DNA from: RGIG7213 sp045544195
GTDB lineage: Bacteria; Bacillota; Clostridia; Oscillospirales; CAG-272
Assembly (NCBI GenBank): GCA_045544195.1
Contig: JAZPYO010000028.1
Location: forward strand, 1 to 58,085
Reading direction: 5' to 3'
DNA length: 58,085 nucleotides
Positions within the stretch are counted from its first letter, which is position 1; every line of letters begins with the position of its first letter. The notes below the pieces were generated by a model. That model was given only the letters and a program-made list of their open reading frames with translations, made no database searches and had not been told where the DNA came from. Of the stretch, positions 33,941 through 42,073 are shown piece by piece. A program made the translations under genes and the position numbers.

Positions 33941-34489
33941 ATGAAACAGTACAGATGCAAGGTATGCGGAGAGATCATCACATCGGATTCCATTCCCGAA
34001 ATGTGCCCTCGCTGCAAGGTTAAGGGTGACGACAGATTTGAAGAGGTAAGAGAAGATAAGCTCACATGGGCGGCAGAGCACGTAGTAGGTATCGCAAAGG
34101 ACGTTCCCGAGGAGATCAAGGACGGTCTTCGCGCAAACTTTATGGGCGAATGCTCTGAGGTAGGTATGTATCTTGCAATGGCAAGAGTTGCCGCAAGAGA
34201 AGGATATCCCGAGATAGCTTTGTATTGGGAAAAGGCAGCATACGAGGAGGCTGAGCACGCAGCAAAGTTTGCAGAGCTTCTCGGTGAAGAGCTTACCGAT
34301 TCCACAAAGAAGAATCTTGAAATGCGTGTAGCGGCTGAAAACGGCGCAACACTCGGTAAGTTTGAGCTTGCAAAGAAGGCGAAGGAGCTTAACCTTGATG
34401 CTATTCACGACACAGTACACGAGATGGCTCGCGACGAAGCAAGACACGGCAAAGCGTTCGAAGGACTGCTCAACCGCTATTTCAAATAA
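33941..34489 (+). CDS. rbr: Rubrerythrin with N-terminal rubredoxin-like domain
   Basis: Rubrerythrin reduces hydrogen peroxide in anaerobes through a di-iron site. Here the rubredoxin-like Fe(Cys)4 domain comes first (CKVCGE and CPRCKV, residues about 7-30), followed by the ferritin-like domain with GECSEVGMYLAMA, YEEAEHAAKFA and MARDEARHGKAFEGLL. This is the reverse rubrerythrin order. The ATG at 33941 follows TTGGAGG. At 182 residues it has the usual size. It lies 19 bp after the Rrf2 gene and 22 bp before a small Fe-S protein, which may supply electrons. Cytosolic. Confidence 0.93.
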   Translation: MKQYRCKVCGEIITSDSIPEMCPRCKVKGDDRFEEVREDKLTWAAEHVVGIAKDVPEEIKDGLRANFMGECSEVGMYLAMARVAAREGYPEIALYWEKAAYEEAEHAAKFAELLGEELTDSTKKNLEMRVAAENGATLGKFELAKKAKELNLDAIHDTVHEMARDEARHGKAFEGLLNRYFK

Positions 34490-34511
34490 TTAAAAATAAG
34501 AGGTGACGACC

Positions 34512-34718
34512 ATGACAGAGAATTATATGGTTTGCAATTGCAAGCAGGTAAGCTATGCTAATATAGTTGATGCTATTCAAAATAATCAAAAACTCGATGA
34601 TGTATTGAAAACCTTTGAGAGCGTTCAAAAGATAACCCATTGTTCTACAGGCTGCGGTGGTTGTCATCAAAAGGTGCTTGATATTATATCTGATATAATC
34701 AACGGGGCTGAGATTTGA
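34512..34718 (+). CDS. BFD-like [2Fe-2S]-binding small protein
   Basis: This 68-aa protein has the four-Cys pattern of bacterioferritin-associated ferredoxin-like domains: VCNCKQVSYANIVDAI near the start and STGCGGCHQKVLDII near the end. Such domains hold one [2Fe-2S] cluster and move electrons. It is the last gene of the Rrf2-rubrerythrin operon and may reduce rubrerythrin, which is inference. The ATG at 34512 is chosen because AAGAGGTG ends about 7 nt upstream; a GTG inside that site would start three codons earlier. Confidence 0.88.
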   Translation: MTENYMVCNCKQVSYANIVDAIQNNQKLDDVLKTFESVQKITHCSTGCGGCHQKVLDIISDIINGAEI

Positions 34719-34736
34719 CCCTCTCAAGATAAAATT

Positions 34737-34769
34737 AAAGATGTGCTATCATAAAGGTAGCACATCTTT
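34737..34769 (+). terminator. Terminator of the rubrerythrin operon
   Basis: A perfect 12-bp stem, AAAGATGTGCTA (34737-34748) with its complement (34758-34769), is followed by more T residues. Confidence 0.9.
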
Positions 34770-34815
34770 TTTATTCGATGAATATGTTTTGCAAGTTAAA
34801 GCTTTGCGATCAGTG

Positions 34816-35151
34816 TCAGTCTTTGAAAATACTGCATGTAACGAATGCAATATTCGGATTTGTGTGTAATTCGTCAATGGAAGCAAAATAAGCACATTCC
34901 CAACTGTCTGATGAACTGCATTGAGTAATATTTTCTGTTCCCGAGATGGATTTAATATACTGCTGAATTTTGCTGTAATCGGGATCTTCTATATCTGTGC
35001 TAAGCTCTGAAATAACGCACCGTTCATCCTTCCAATAAGGCAAGAACGTATGATCATTTGAAAGATTAAGATAATTTGTCAGTGCGTTCACCTGTTGCTT
35101 CACAGCTTCAGCAATGCTGCGGTCACAAATAATGCGAATTGAAAGCTGCAT
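34816..35151 (-). CDS. Hypothetical protein, 111 aa
   Basis: I do not recognise this protein. It is soluble and mixed alpha/beta. It starts with a strand-helix unit (MQLSIRIICDRSIAEAVKQQVNALTNYL) that resembles small ferredoxin-like or heavy-metal-associated folds, without a CxxC. A strong GAGGAG site precedes the ATG on the minus strand, which is the main evidence that it is real. No operon partner is close: the neighbour at 35306 begins its own unit. Four scattered cysteines (positions 9, about 45, 79, 86) do not form an obvious motif. Confidence 0.6.
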   Translation of the reverse strand: MQLSIRIICDRSIAEAVKQQVNALTNYLNLSNDHTFLPYWKDERCVISELSTDIEDPDYSKIQQYIKSISGTENITQCSSSDSWECAYFASIDELHTNPNIAFVTCSIFKD

Positions 35152-35305
35152 AGAATATACTCCTCTTTGAAATTCTCATTTTCTGAGTTCATTATATCAT
35201 AAAGACGCAGGTTTTTCAATATATCCAGACCAATTTATAAATAAGTGAAGCATTAGTGAAAAAATAAGGGCAGGATCAATAGGTCCTGCTCTTACTTTTT
35301 AACGG

Positions 35306-35845
35306 TCAATACGTGATCTTTTTTATCCCATAGGTTTTTGTCAAAGGGTCCTCGAATATGGCGATATTCGGAGTGACAAACGTAAATACAACGAACATAA
35401 CTGCGATAATGCAAAGTATTATAACAGCGAGCTTTTTTGAAATACACGATGAATTTTCATTTAAAAGCATTCGTGCTTCATATATATACACAGCGGCGGC
35501 AGATATAAAAAAGATAACGATATTGATCCAGTCAGGCGATGTTCCTATAATGCCGTTGTATGTGTAAAACAATACGGGAATGAGCAAAAGCCCGAATAAT
35601 ATACCCTTCAGCTTTATGCACCAGAATGCTCCGTATTCCTTGAAATAAAAGCTTTGAATGACAGCAAAAATGAGCATCGGAACAAACAACAGCTTCATAT
35701 GCTCCCATGTGGACTCGTTGATACCCGAAAACGGTGCAACAAAAACCGACTCATTGCTCCATTCATATAAAAAATGCAGCAATGTGCCGCCGAGCGATGT
35801 TACAGCAAAGCCGATAAGCTGCCATAATCCTATTGATCTTTTCAT
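35306..35845 (-). CDS. DUF6512-like multi-pass membrane protein
   Basis: The 179-aa product has about five hydrophobic segments. It begins with GLWQLIGFAVTSLGGTLLHFLYEWS and has the conserved INESTWEHMKLLFVPML block, both typical of the DUF6512 family of small Firmicutes membrane proteins. Its function is unknown. GAGGTG lies before the ATG. The 3' end is followed by AT-rich sequence with no strong terminator. No conserved partner is visible beside it; pnuC lies 86 bp upstream but has its own leader. Confidence 0.7.
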   Translation of the reverse strand: MKRSIGLWQLIGFAVTSLGGTLLHFLYEWSNESVFVAPFSGINESTWEHMKLLFVPMLIFAVIQSFYFKEYGAFWCIKLKGILFGLLLIPVLFYTYNGIIGTSPDWINIVIFFISAAAVYIYEARMLLNENSSCISKKLAVIILCIIAVMFVVFTFVTPNIAIFEDPLTKTYGIKKITY

Positions 35846-35930
35846 ATTTCACCTCAGATGTTTTTAGTTATATTTATTCAAGAATGGTGAAATTATACCG
35901 TTTTTGCTTAAAAGAATAATGGAAAAGTAT

Positions 35931-36617
35931 TCATTGCTTCGTCTGTTGCTTTTTCATTTTCCGCCAATTTATAAATCCGTATATATCGTTAACGAGAAAT
36001 GCAGCAAAGCATATAACAACGGATATATAACGGATATCGTGCATTGATGCAAGTGTCCATAAAACGATGAGAACTACATCGTTTGAAGCATAGGCTAAAG
36101 CGAAATAAGGACTTCTGCGAAATGTAAGATATACGGCAACAAAGCTGGTCAAAACAGAAAGCGTGCTCGGCAGAATATTTGCAGTATCAAAGTGCTTCAA
36201 AATGAAATAGAACACAATGGTTACACCTGTACCAAAGATCCACATGAATAACTGCTCTGCTTTTTTGATGCTGTTTACCCTGACCTGTGCTCTGTTTCCG
36301 TTGTAGGGATTTAAAAGCCATGATATAAGCGCAAATACTGCCATAGGCATCGTCATTCCGAGATACGTTATCATTTCGCCGTAATATGAAAACGAATACG
36401 AGATCATTCCGTAAACAAGGCTGAATATTATCATCAGCACCTGTCCGAAGGGATTGCCCTTTGCATTGAATATCAGTGATGTCACTCCGATCAGAGAAGC
36501 GCATAAGGTCATATAATTCGTTCTGTCGAAGGCGAAAAAGGATATGATGATAAGTGCAACGGATGATGCCCACAGCGTAATTTCAAGCTTTGAAAAGTAA
36601 GAAAGCAGTTTTTTCAC
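35931..36617 (-). CDS. pnuC: PnuC-family vitamin (nicotinamide riboside) transporter
   Basis: PnuC proteins are facilitators of vitamin uptake, usually nicotinamide riboside; relatives carry thiamine or riboflavin. The 228-aa protein has about seven membrane segments. Family blocks are visible in LCASLIGVTSLIFNAKGNPFGQ, SYSFSYYGEMITYLGMTMPM and the C-terminal NDIYGFINWRKMKK, where the W-N region lines the substrate pore. I chose the GTG at 36617 because GGAGG lies 5 nt upstream; the TTG four codons earlier overlaps that site. The preceding leader is structured and has its own consensus promoter, which suggests cofactor-sensing control. Confidence 0.88.
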   Translation of the reverse strand: MKKLLSYFSKLEITLWASSVALIIISFFAFDRTNYMTLCASLIGVTSLIFNAKGNPFGQVLMIIFSLVYGMISYSFSYYGEMITYLGMTMPMAVFALISWLLNPYNGNRAQVRVNSIKKAEQLFMWIFGTGVTIVFYFILKHFDTANILPSTLSVLTSFVAVYLTFRRSPYFALAYASNDVVLIVLWTLASMHDIRYISVVICFAAFLVNDIYGFINWRKMKKQQTKQ

Positions 36618-36629
36618 ATTTACCTCCAA

Positions 36630-36711
36630 AAATAAAGCACCCGTTACACATCTTCTAAGACCTAACGATGTGTAAACGGATGCATGTGCATCGACCTACC
36701 CGGTGGCAGTT
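36630..36711 (-). ncRNA. Structured 5' leader of pnuC, candidate riboswitch
   Basis: On the minus strand the transcript starts near 36711 and folds into a possible three-way junction. P1 pairs GC(C)ACC with GGGTGC. P2 is GATGCA/TGCATC with a 2-nt loop. P3 is a 12-13 bp stem, CCGTTTACACATC with GATGTGTAACGG, and a 14-nt loop. A GGGTAGGTC linker joins P1 and P2, and TTAGGTC recurs in the P3 loop. P1 closes about 15 nt before the GGAGG of pnuC, so ligand binding could control translation. I could not match it to a named class. An NAD+- or precursor-sensing leader is a reasonable guess. Confidence 0.55.
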
Positions 36712-36717
36712 TTTGAA

Positions 36718-36746
36718 ATTATATCACAGAAAATACTTTATGTCAA
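36718..36746 (-). promoter_or_regulatory. Promoter of the pnuC leader
   Basis: On the minus strand, TTGACA (36741-36746), 17 bp, TATAAT (36718-36723). It sits back-to-back with the promoter of the plus-strand gene at 36844. Confidence 0.85.
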
Positions 36747-36763
36747 TATTATGACGGAATATA

Positions 36764-36793
36764 TTGACAACATGTCTTGGCTTATGATATAAT
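36764..36793 (+). promoter_or_regulatory. Promoter of the DUF6935-like gene
   Basis: TTGACA (36764-36769) and TATAAT (36788-36793) are spaced by 18 bp, about 50 bp before the start codon. Confidence 0.8.
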
Positions 36794-36843
36794 AAATTTG
36801 AAGTAAAAAATGCGAAAATGCATTTGGAAAAGGAGAGAAAAAC

Positions 36844-37413
36844 ATGTCTATATTCGACAAGCTCAAAAAATCTACACCTGAACAGAATTCTGCTCCGTCA
36901 AACACAGAAGCACATCCTTCAAAGAAGGTATTTACATTTTCAGCCCTGCCTGAAAGTCTTGCACAGATGCAAGCGTTACCTGAGTCTGCATTAAGTGATC
37001 CCTTTCAGACTGCCGCGCTGACAGTATGTGCGCTGTGTGCGTATGCCGCTGATAAAGATATAGGTACTGAAATGCTGAATTGGCTCAGAGGCCCACGTCC
37101 CCTGACACCTGCCGACATATCTTTTTTGAATGACCGCTTCCGCGATAATAAAACTTACATACCATTTTCGTACTTTAAGGGCGCAGCTCCCGAAAATGAC
37201 TACACACCTGATGAGCCTTTTACACTTACTGTTGAAACAAATCTTTATTCCGATGCCAACGAAGGATACAAAAAGCTGTTTGTAAAAAGCGGAGGAGCCG
37301 ATAATCCTCGTGAGATCGTTCTTCGCAAAAAGGGTGACGGAACGTGGCTTTTATGGGATCAGATGCTTCTGGCAGGCATACGTGATCCGAAATCGGCAGA
37401 CCCCTGGGCATGA
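36844..37413 (+). CDS. DUF6935-like protein, 189 aa
   Basis: This is a soluble protein with a short disordered N-terminal stretch (Ser/Pro/Glu-rich, about 8-28) and then a compact domain. Recognisable blocks are SDPFQTAALTVCALCAYA, EMLNWLRGPRPLTPADISFLNDRF and the closing GTWLLWDQMLLAGIRDPKSADPWA. These resemble the small Firmicutes family DUF6935, which often sits near stress or tellurium-resistance-like genes. Function is unknown. It is monocistronic, with its own promoter, a good GGAGAG site, and a strong terminator 22 bp after the stop. Confidence 0.68.
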   Translation: MSIFDKLKKSTPEQNSAPSNTEAHPSKKVFTFSALPESLAQMQALPESALSDPFQTAALTVCALCAYAADKDIGTEMLNWLRGPRPLTPADISFLNDRFRDNKTYIPFSYFKGAAPENDYTPDEPFTLTVETNLYSDANEGYKKLFVKSGGADNPREIVLRKKGDGTWLLWDQMLLAGIRDPKSADPWA

Positions 37414-37435
37414 TCCGTTTATGATTTTGAATTTT

Positions 37436-37467
37436 AAAAGGTGCACTTTTCAACAAGTGCACCTTTT
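37436..37467 (+). terminator. Terminator after the DUF6935-like gene
   Basis: A perfect 13-bp stem, AAAAGGTGCACTT (37436-37448) with its complement (37455-37467). The rest of the gap up to 37648 holds nothing I can support. Confidence 0.88.
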
Positions 37468-37648
37468 GCTATCATATTATGCATCATCTGACAAAGCGAA
37501 GAGGATCATTCGATTTGATGCTGATTTGAAGTTAGTATAAAGTATTTGTTTTTGCGGGTGTGATGACTAATAATCGAAATATTAGTATATATTGACAAAT
37601 ATGAGCAACGAAAGAAGTGAAAAAAATATTTATTTTTCACATTATAGG

Positions 37649-37677
37649 TTGACAAAATGTGTTTTTCGTAGTACTAT
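37649..37677 (+). promoter_or_regulatory. Promoter of the secreted EEP-family gene
   Basis: TTGACA (37649-37654) and TACTAT (37672-37677) are spaced by 17 bp. Confidence 0.7.
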
Positions 37678-37728
37678 TAATATGTAGGTATACTGTATTC
37701 ACAAATATTATTTAAGTAGGAGGAAAAA

Positions 37729-40700
37729 ATGAAAAAGATCATTCGTTTGACTTCATTGTGTTTAGCAATTTTAATGATATCTGCGGTAATCCCCTTCCAG
37801 GCAGTTGCCGCTGTTTCTGTACCGTCGAATGTCAAATCGGTAGTATTCAATGCAACCTATTATGCAAGCAAATACGCCGATCTTAAGGCGGCATTCGGCA
37901 CAGATGCAACAAAGCTTTACAACCATTTCATTAATAATGGTGTAAAAGAGGGCCGTCAGGCAAGCCCCATGTTCAGCGTTGATTATTATCTCAAGAACAA
38001 CGCCGATCTTAAGGCAGCATTCGGCTCAAACCGTGAAAGCGCATTCAATCACTTCGTATCTTATGGTATAAACGAGCAGCGTGTCACGGCTCCTGTGGCT
38101 GATGTCGGAACCGGAATCGACGTCAGGATCTCGATGAATTCCGGCGGTATGAATCTCGGTTATACAGGCACGAATGTATACACTGTAACACCTGTTTTCA
38201 AGGCAGACCAGTCGTGGAGACTTGACAGACAAAAGGACGGAAGCTACAAGATAACAAACAACGCAACAGGCAAGGTGCTTGACGTTTACGCGGCATCACG
38301 TACATCGGGTGCAAACGTTGATCTTTACGCAAGCAACGACACGAACGCACAGCGTTGGTTCATTTACAAGAACACGAACGGCACGTACACCATGCGTGCA
38401 AAATGCGGAACGACATGTGCCCTGTCTGTAAACGGCAACTCTACTGCAGCAGGCGCAAACGTTCAGATGAATACGTATAACGGTGCAGCAGGTCAGCAGT
38501 TCAAGATCACGAAGCTCAGCGCACTTGAAAGCATGGAGCCTGCAAATATAGGAAGTAACTTCTGGGGCAACATCAGAGGTGTTGGCTCAAATTATAATCT
38601 CGGACTTTCAAACGATAATGTTCTTATACGTTATCCTAATTCCGGATACAGACAGACGTGGAGATTTATCCGTTTCTCCGACGGAAGCTATGAAATAACA
38701 AACCTTTACACAGGTAAATCGCTTGACTGTGCGGCAGGATCGGGCGTAGCCGGCACAAATGTAGCTACATATGTGTCAAATAATACAAACGCTCAGAGAT
38801 GGTATATTTTCAAGGTAGACGGAAATTACGTATTTGTTCCTAAGTGTACAATGGAATGTGCTTTGACTGTTAAGGGCGGAGGAACTGCAAGCGGTACAAA
38901 CGTCGAGCTTGCAAAATACTCGGCTTCTTCTACAGCACAGCAGTTCAAGGTCATCAAGCTTACAAAGAGCAACTCCGAAAAGGATCTCGCTATAAGCGAG
39001 ATCTGCCAGACACCTACAAACGGTGCGTATGAGTTTATGGAGATCATAAACACATCCGACAAGGCTGTAAATCTCAACAAGTACTCCCTTTACAGATTCG
39101 GCTTTGCTAACAGCGGTAAAAACGAAAGCAACGGCTACAACATACTTCTCGGTCTTGTATCAGGTGTTGAAGTAAGCACGGATATCAAGTGCCTTGAAAG
39201 AGTAAATCTTTCATCTTACAATGCAAGTATCGCCCCCAACGGTATAGCGGTTCTCTGGTTCGTGACATACGCTAACAGAAATCTTACGGTTGATGATTTC
39301 AAGGCGTACTGGACAGCGCAGGGCAGTGATATGACAAATGTTACTGTTATCCCCGTGGCTATCCACGACGGCAGTGCCGACATACATGCGGCAACAAAGA
39401 TCAACAAGGGCTGCGGCGCAGGCTTCTTGCCCGACAAAAAGGCGGGCGTTGCGCTCTCCCTCGTCAAGAATGAAGCAGTAAACGTAAGACTTGACAACGG
39501 AACAGATCTTGGTAGCGTTACAGCAAGTGCTGATGCTCTTCTTGCACGTGAATTGACAGCTGAAATTCACAACAGAGCAGATTCTATTGCTTTGTACTTC
39601 GTAAGAGAAACGGCTGAAACGGGAACATCACGTAATTATTATAACTACGTTGATTATGAAGCACATACTTACGCTTCATCTCAGGCGATTAAAGAGCCTA
39701 TGCGTACATACATACATACATTTGCATCAATTCCTTATTCTGCACAGGTTACAACTTCCAATACAGCAGCAGGTTATCCCAAGGCGCTCGGTGAGTATAT
39801 CAACCTTGATTCAACAGGTACAGCCCCCGGCGTTATAACATACGGTGTTGACGGTGGTAACAAAAAGACTGACGTATCCCCTGGTACAAGATGGTGCGGA
39901 CAGTTTGCAGGTCTTGATCTCATAGGCACGTCGGTTGATGCTTCCGGCAATTTAACACTTACAGGTAAGTTCGAATACGATCAGTATAAAGAGCTTGGCT
40001 TCGTTGTTACAACTGTAGCTACGTCAACGGGCAAGGCGATTGCAAAGAAGACTGTAAGCACCGCAGATTTCAAGGCTATAAACGGCGGTTACTCATATTC
40101 TGTAACAGTCAGCGGTCTTCCGATCAATGACAGCGGTATTGTTCTCTCTGTAGTTCCTTACGCTATTTTCAATGCTCCGTCAAACGCACGTGTCAACGGT
40201 ACTGCCAAGGAGATAAGATGTCCTCTCGTTTCCGCAACGATCAACGGAAAGAGCATTGAAGGACTCAAGGTAACGTACCTTGTAAATGAAGAAAATGCTC
40301 CTGCAAACGATGTTACAGGTATCAAGGAAGCAGTTGAGCTTCTTGCAGATGACATCGAGTATTACACAGGCGTTGAGGTTGAAACAGGTGTATACGATCC
40401 GAGAGCGGCATATCCGCAGATCGTTATCGCAACGTCCGGCAACGGTGCAGGCGGTAATGCGCTTGTTGCAAGCAACAAGACAGTCGGTGTTAACCAGTAC
40501 AGTATTGTTAATAAGACAACAGGCGAGATATATGTTATAGGCGGAAATGCTATAGCAGCAGAATACGCATCACAGCTGATCGTAAAGGCGTTGGCGAATG
40601 CAACGGGTAATGTAGAGCTTAAAGATCTCTGCTTTGACGTGCCTAAGACGCTGAATACAAAAAATGATCATCTCCCCTTGACAGATGGCGCAAATTACAG

Positions 40701-41469
40701 AATTATGACATTCAATATGCTGTGGTACGAAGGTTACAAGGACACAAGCAGATACAACAAAATGGTTGAGTTTATAAACTACTACTCACCTGACGTTATC
40801 GGTTTCCAGGAATGCTGTATTGAGAATATGAACAGATTTATGCCTTTGCTCAAAGCACAGGGCTACACTGTAATTCAGCAGCAGGTATATACAGGACCCT
40901 CCGACGGAAACAACCGTGTTCCCTTGGCGTATAAGACCTCTAAATTCACTTGCCTTGAAAGCGGTTGGAAGGAATTGCCCGGCGGTGACAGCTGGTTCGG
41001 TGTAACGTGGGCAGTTCTGAAGGATAAGGCAACATCTCAGGTGTTTGCGGCAACGTCAACGCACTTCTACAACAAAGGAGGTTGGGATCATAAGCTTCCC
41101 ATTCGTGTGAAAAACTCGCAGATGATATTGGATGTTACAAAGGATATCGTCAACAGATACGGCTGTGGGGTCATCAATATGGGTGACTATAATATGCGTA
41201 CATATGATGAAGCATATCACTTGATGGTCGATGACGGCATTCTTACCGAAACAAGATTCACAGCGTTCAGAAACAACGGAATAATGATTCGTGGCGGTCA
41301 CACTCTTAATACTACGGAACCTTTGGTTGGTTCACCTTCCAGAGCTATAGACTTCTTCTTCACAACATCCAAGGTAAACGTGCTCCGTTCAAGAACAATT
41401 ATCAATATGACATCTGCGGTCACATCGGACCACGCTCCTGTATATACGGATATTTCATTTATAAAATAA
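37729..41469 (+). CDS. Large secreted protein: repeats, two ricin-type lectin domains, lamin-tail-like domain and EEP nuclease/phosphatase domain
   Basis: A signal peptide (about 1-27, ending AVA-A) exports this 1246-aa protein. Two 45-residue repeats follow (about 37-128), each with YY...ADLKAAFG...NHF...G. Two ricin-B-like lectin domains occupy about 130-263 and 275-412, with QRW and QQFK motifs. A lamin-tail-like domain begins near 417 (DLAISEICQ...EFMEIIN). A long beta-rich region leads to a C-terminal endonuclease/exonuclease/phosphatase domain (about 988-1246). Its catalytic motifs are TFNMLW, FQECC, STHF, MGDYNMR and TSDHAP. It may be an extracellular DNase, or a phosphatase held on glycans by the lectin domains. 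AGGAGG precedes the ATG. No dockerin is present. Confidence 0.87.
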   Translation: MKKIIRLTSLCLAILMISAVIPFQAVAAVSVPSNVKSVVFNATYYASKYADLKAAFGTDATKLYNHFINNGVKEGRQASPMFSVDYYLKNNADLKAAFGSNRESAFNHFVSYGINEQRVTAPVADVGTGIDVRISMNSGGMNLGYTGTNVYTVTPVFKADQSWRLDRQKDGSYKITNNATGKVLDVYAASRTSGANVDLYASNDTNAQRWFIYKNTNGTYTMRAKCGTTCALSVNGNSTAAGANVQMNTYNGAAGQQFKITKLSALESMEPANIGSNFWGNIRGVGSNYNLGLSNDNVLIRYPNSGYRQTWRFIRFSDGSYEITNLYTGKSLDCAAGSGVAGTNVATYVSNNTNAQRWYIFKVDGNYVFVPKCTMECALTVKGGGTASGTNVELAKYSASSTAQQFKVIKLTKSNSEKDLAISEICQTPTNGAYEFMEIINTSDKAVNLNKYSLYRFGFANSGKNESNGYNILLGLVSGVEVSTDIKCLERVNLSSYNASIAPNGIAVLWFVTYANRNLTVDDFKAYWTAQGSDMTNVTVIPVAIHDGSADIHAATKINKGCGAGFLPDKKAGVALSLVKNEAVNVRLDNGTDLGSVTASADALLARELTAEIHNRADSIALYFVRETAETGTSRNYYNYVDYEAHTYASSQAIKEPMRTYIHTFASIPYSAQVTTSNTAAGYPKALGEYINLDSTGTAPGVITYGVDGGNKKTDVSPGTRWCGQFAGLDLIGTSVDASGNLTLTGKFEYDQYKELGFVVTTVATSTGKAIAKKTVSTADFKAINGGYSYSVTVSGLPINDSGIVLSVVPYAIFNAPSNARVNGTAKEIRCPLVSATINGKSIEGLKVTYLVNEENAPANDVTGIKEAVELLADDIEYYTGVEVETGVYDPRAAYPQIVIATSGNGAGGNALVASNKTVGVNQYSIVNKTTGEIYVIGGNAIAAEYASQLIVKALANATGNVELKDLCFDVPKTLNTKNDHLPLTDGANYRIMTFNMLWYEGYKDTSRYNKMVEFINYYSPDVIGFQECCIENMNRFMPLLKAQGYTVIQQQVYTGPSDGNNRVPLAYKTSKFTCLESGWKELPGGDSWFGVTWAVLKDKATSQVFAATSTHFYNKGGWDHKLPIRVKNSQMILDVTKDIVNRYGCGVINMGDYNMRTYDEAYHLMVDDGILTETRFTAFRNNGIMIRGGHTLNTTEPLVGSPSRAIDFFFTTSKVNVLRSRTIINMTSAVTSDHAPVYTDISFIK

Positions 41470-41511
41470 TATGAAATGGACCGGCTCATTAAGAGTTAGA
41501 ATTTAAAAAAG

Positions 41512-41557
41512 AAAAAAGATACTCTTTACTTTTAAAAAAGCATTGAGTATCTTTTTT
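41512..41557 (+). terminator. Terminator of the secreted EEP-family gene
   Basis: A perfect 13-bp stem, AAAAAAGATACTC (41512-41524) with GAGTATCTTTTTT (41545-41557). Confidence 0.88.
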
Positions 41558-41644
41558 TGCTGGCATCTACTGTCGGAAAAAAGGCAAGGCGAAAGAAAAC
41601 AAAAATCCGCACCCGAAAGTGCAGAAAAAGCAAGTGAATAAAAG

Positions 41645-41676
41645 AAAAATCGGGAATCTTACGACTCCCGATTTTT
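41645..41676 (-). terminator. Terminator of the former tRNA-Pro gene
   Basis: AAAAATCGGGA (41645-41655) pairs with TCCCGATTTTT (41666-41676). On the minus strand it directly follows the CCA end of the tRNA remnant, as expected for a native tRNA terminator. Confidence 0.8.
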
Positions 41677-41720
41677 GGTCTGAGTGACAAGACTTGAACT
41701 TGCGGCCTCTACCACCCCAA
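41676..41720 (-). pseudogene. 3' half of tRNA-Pro(GGG), probable attachment site
   Basis: Reading the minus strand from 41720: an anticodon loop TTGGGGT (anticodon GGG with U33), stem GGTAG, a five-base variable region AGGCC, T-arm GCAAG-TTCAAGT-CTTGT, acceptor strand CACTCAG, discriminator A and CCA. The sequence before the loop does not pair with GGTAG, so the 5' half is missing. A clean break at the anticodon loop beside integrase genes is the usual mark of tRNA-targeted integration. The intact copy should lie at the other end of the element, which I do not find in this window. Confidence 0.75.
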
Positions 41721-41727
41721 CAGCATT

Positions 41728-41890
41728 ATGCACCAAGTGTAGGTGGCTATATCTTGCGATATTTCGGTAAATCGTACCACATCTATGCTTTTTGCGCCCT
41801 TTTCGGCGTTTTTTTGTCCCCGTTTTTACGTACATTTAGTGCATAATTCTCCCCACTATGCACCGAACCTATGCACTGAATTTCTATGCA
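41728..41890. repeat. ATGCAC repeats beside the tRNA break
   Basis: TATGCACC occurs at about 41727 and 41857, TATGCACT at about 41870 and TATGCAAT at about 41885, with GTGCATAA inverted at about 41839. Clustered short repeats next to an att core resemble arm-type integrase sites. The rest of 41470-42012 contains no gene I can support. Confidence 0.45.
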
Positions 41891-42012
41891 ATCGGCAAAA
41901 TCAGGGGCTTCGACACTTTTATGTTAACTCTGAATCGGTCATTTGTCAAGTGCTTTTAAAAAAAAGTTAATTTCGAAGACATGAGAAATTATTGGTGCTC
42001 ACTAAATAAAAA

Positions 42013-42065
42013 ACTTACCCTTGACACTGACGATGAATGTAAAAAAGTCAGTGCAAAGGGCAAGT
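42013..42065 (-). terminator. Long terminator at the end of the leftward acyltransferase cluster
   Basis: A 19-bp arm (42013-42031, ACTTACCCTTGACACTGAC) pairs with 42047-42065 with two mismatches. On the minus strand it runs into TTTTTTATTT. Confidence 0.85.
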
Positions 42066-42073
42066 AATTCAAA

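Noticed and set aside
33941..34489. Desulfoferrodoxin or ordinary rubredoxin
   Set aside because: The Cys4 domain is followed by a complete ferritin-like di-iron domain, so it is a rubrerythrin.
41728..41890. CRISPR array
   Set aside because: The ATGCAC repeats are only 6-8 bp, unevenly spaced and partly inverted. No cas gene is present anywhere in the window.
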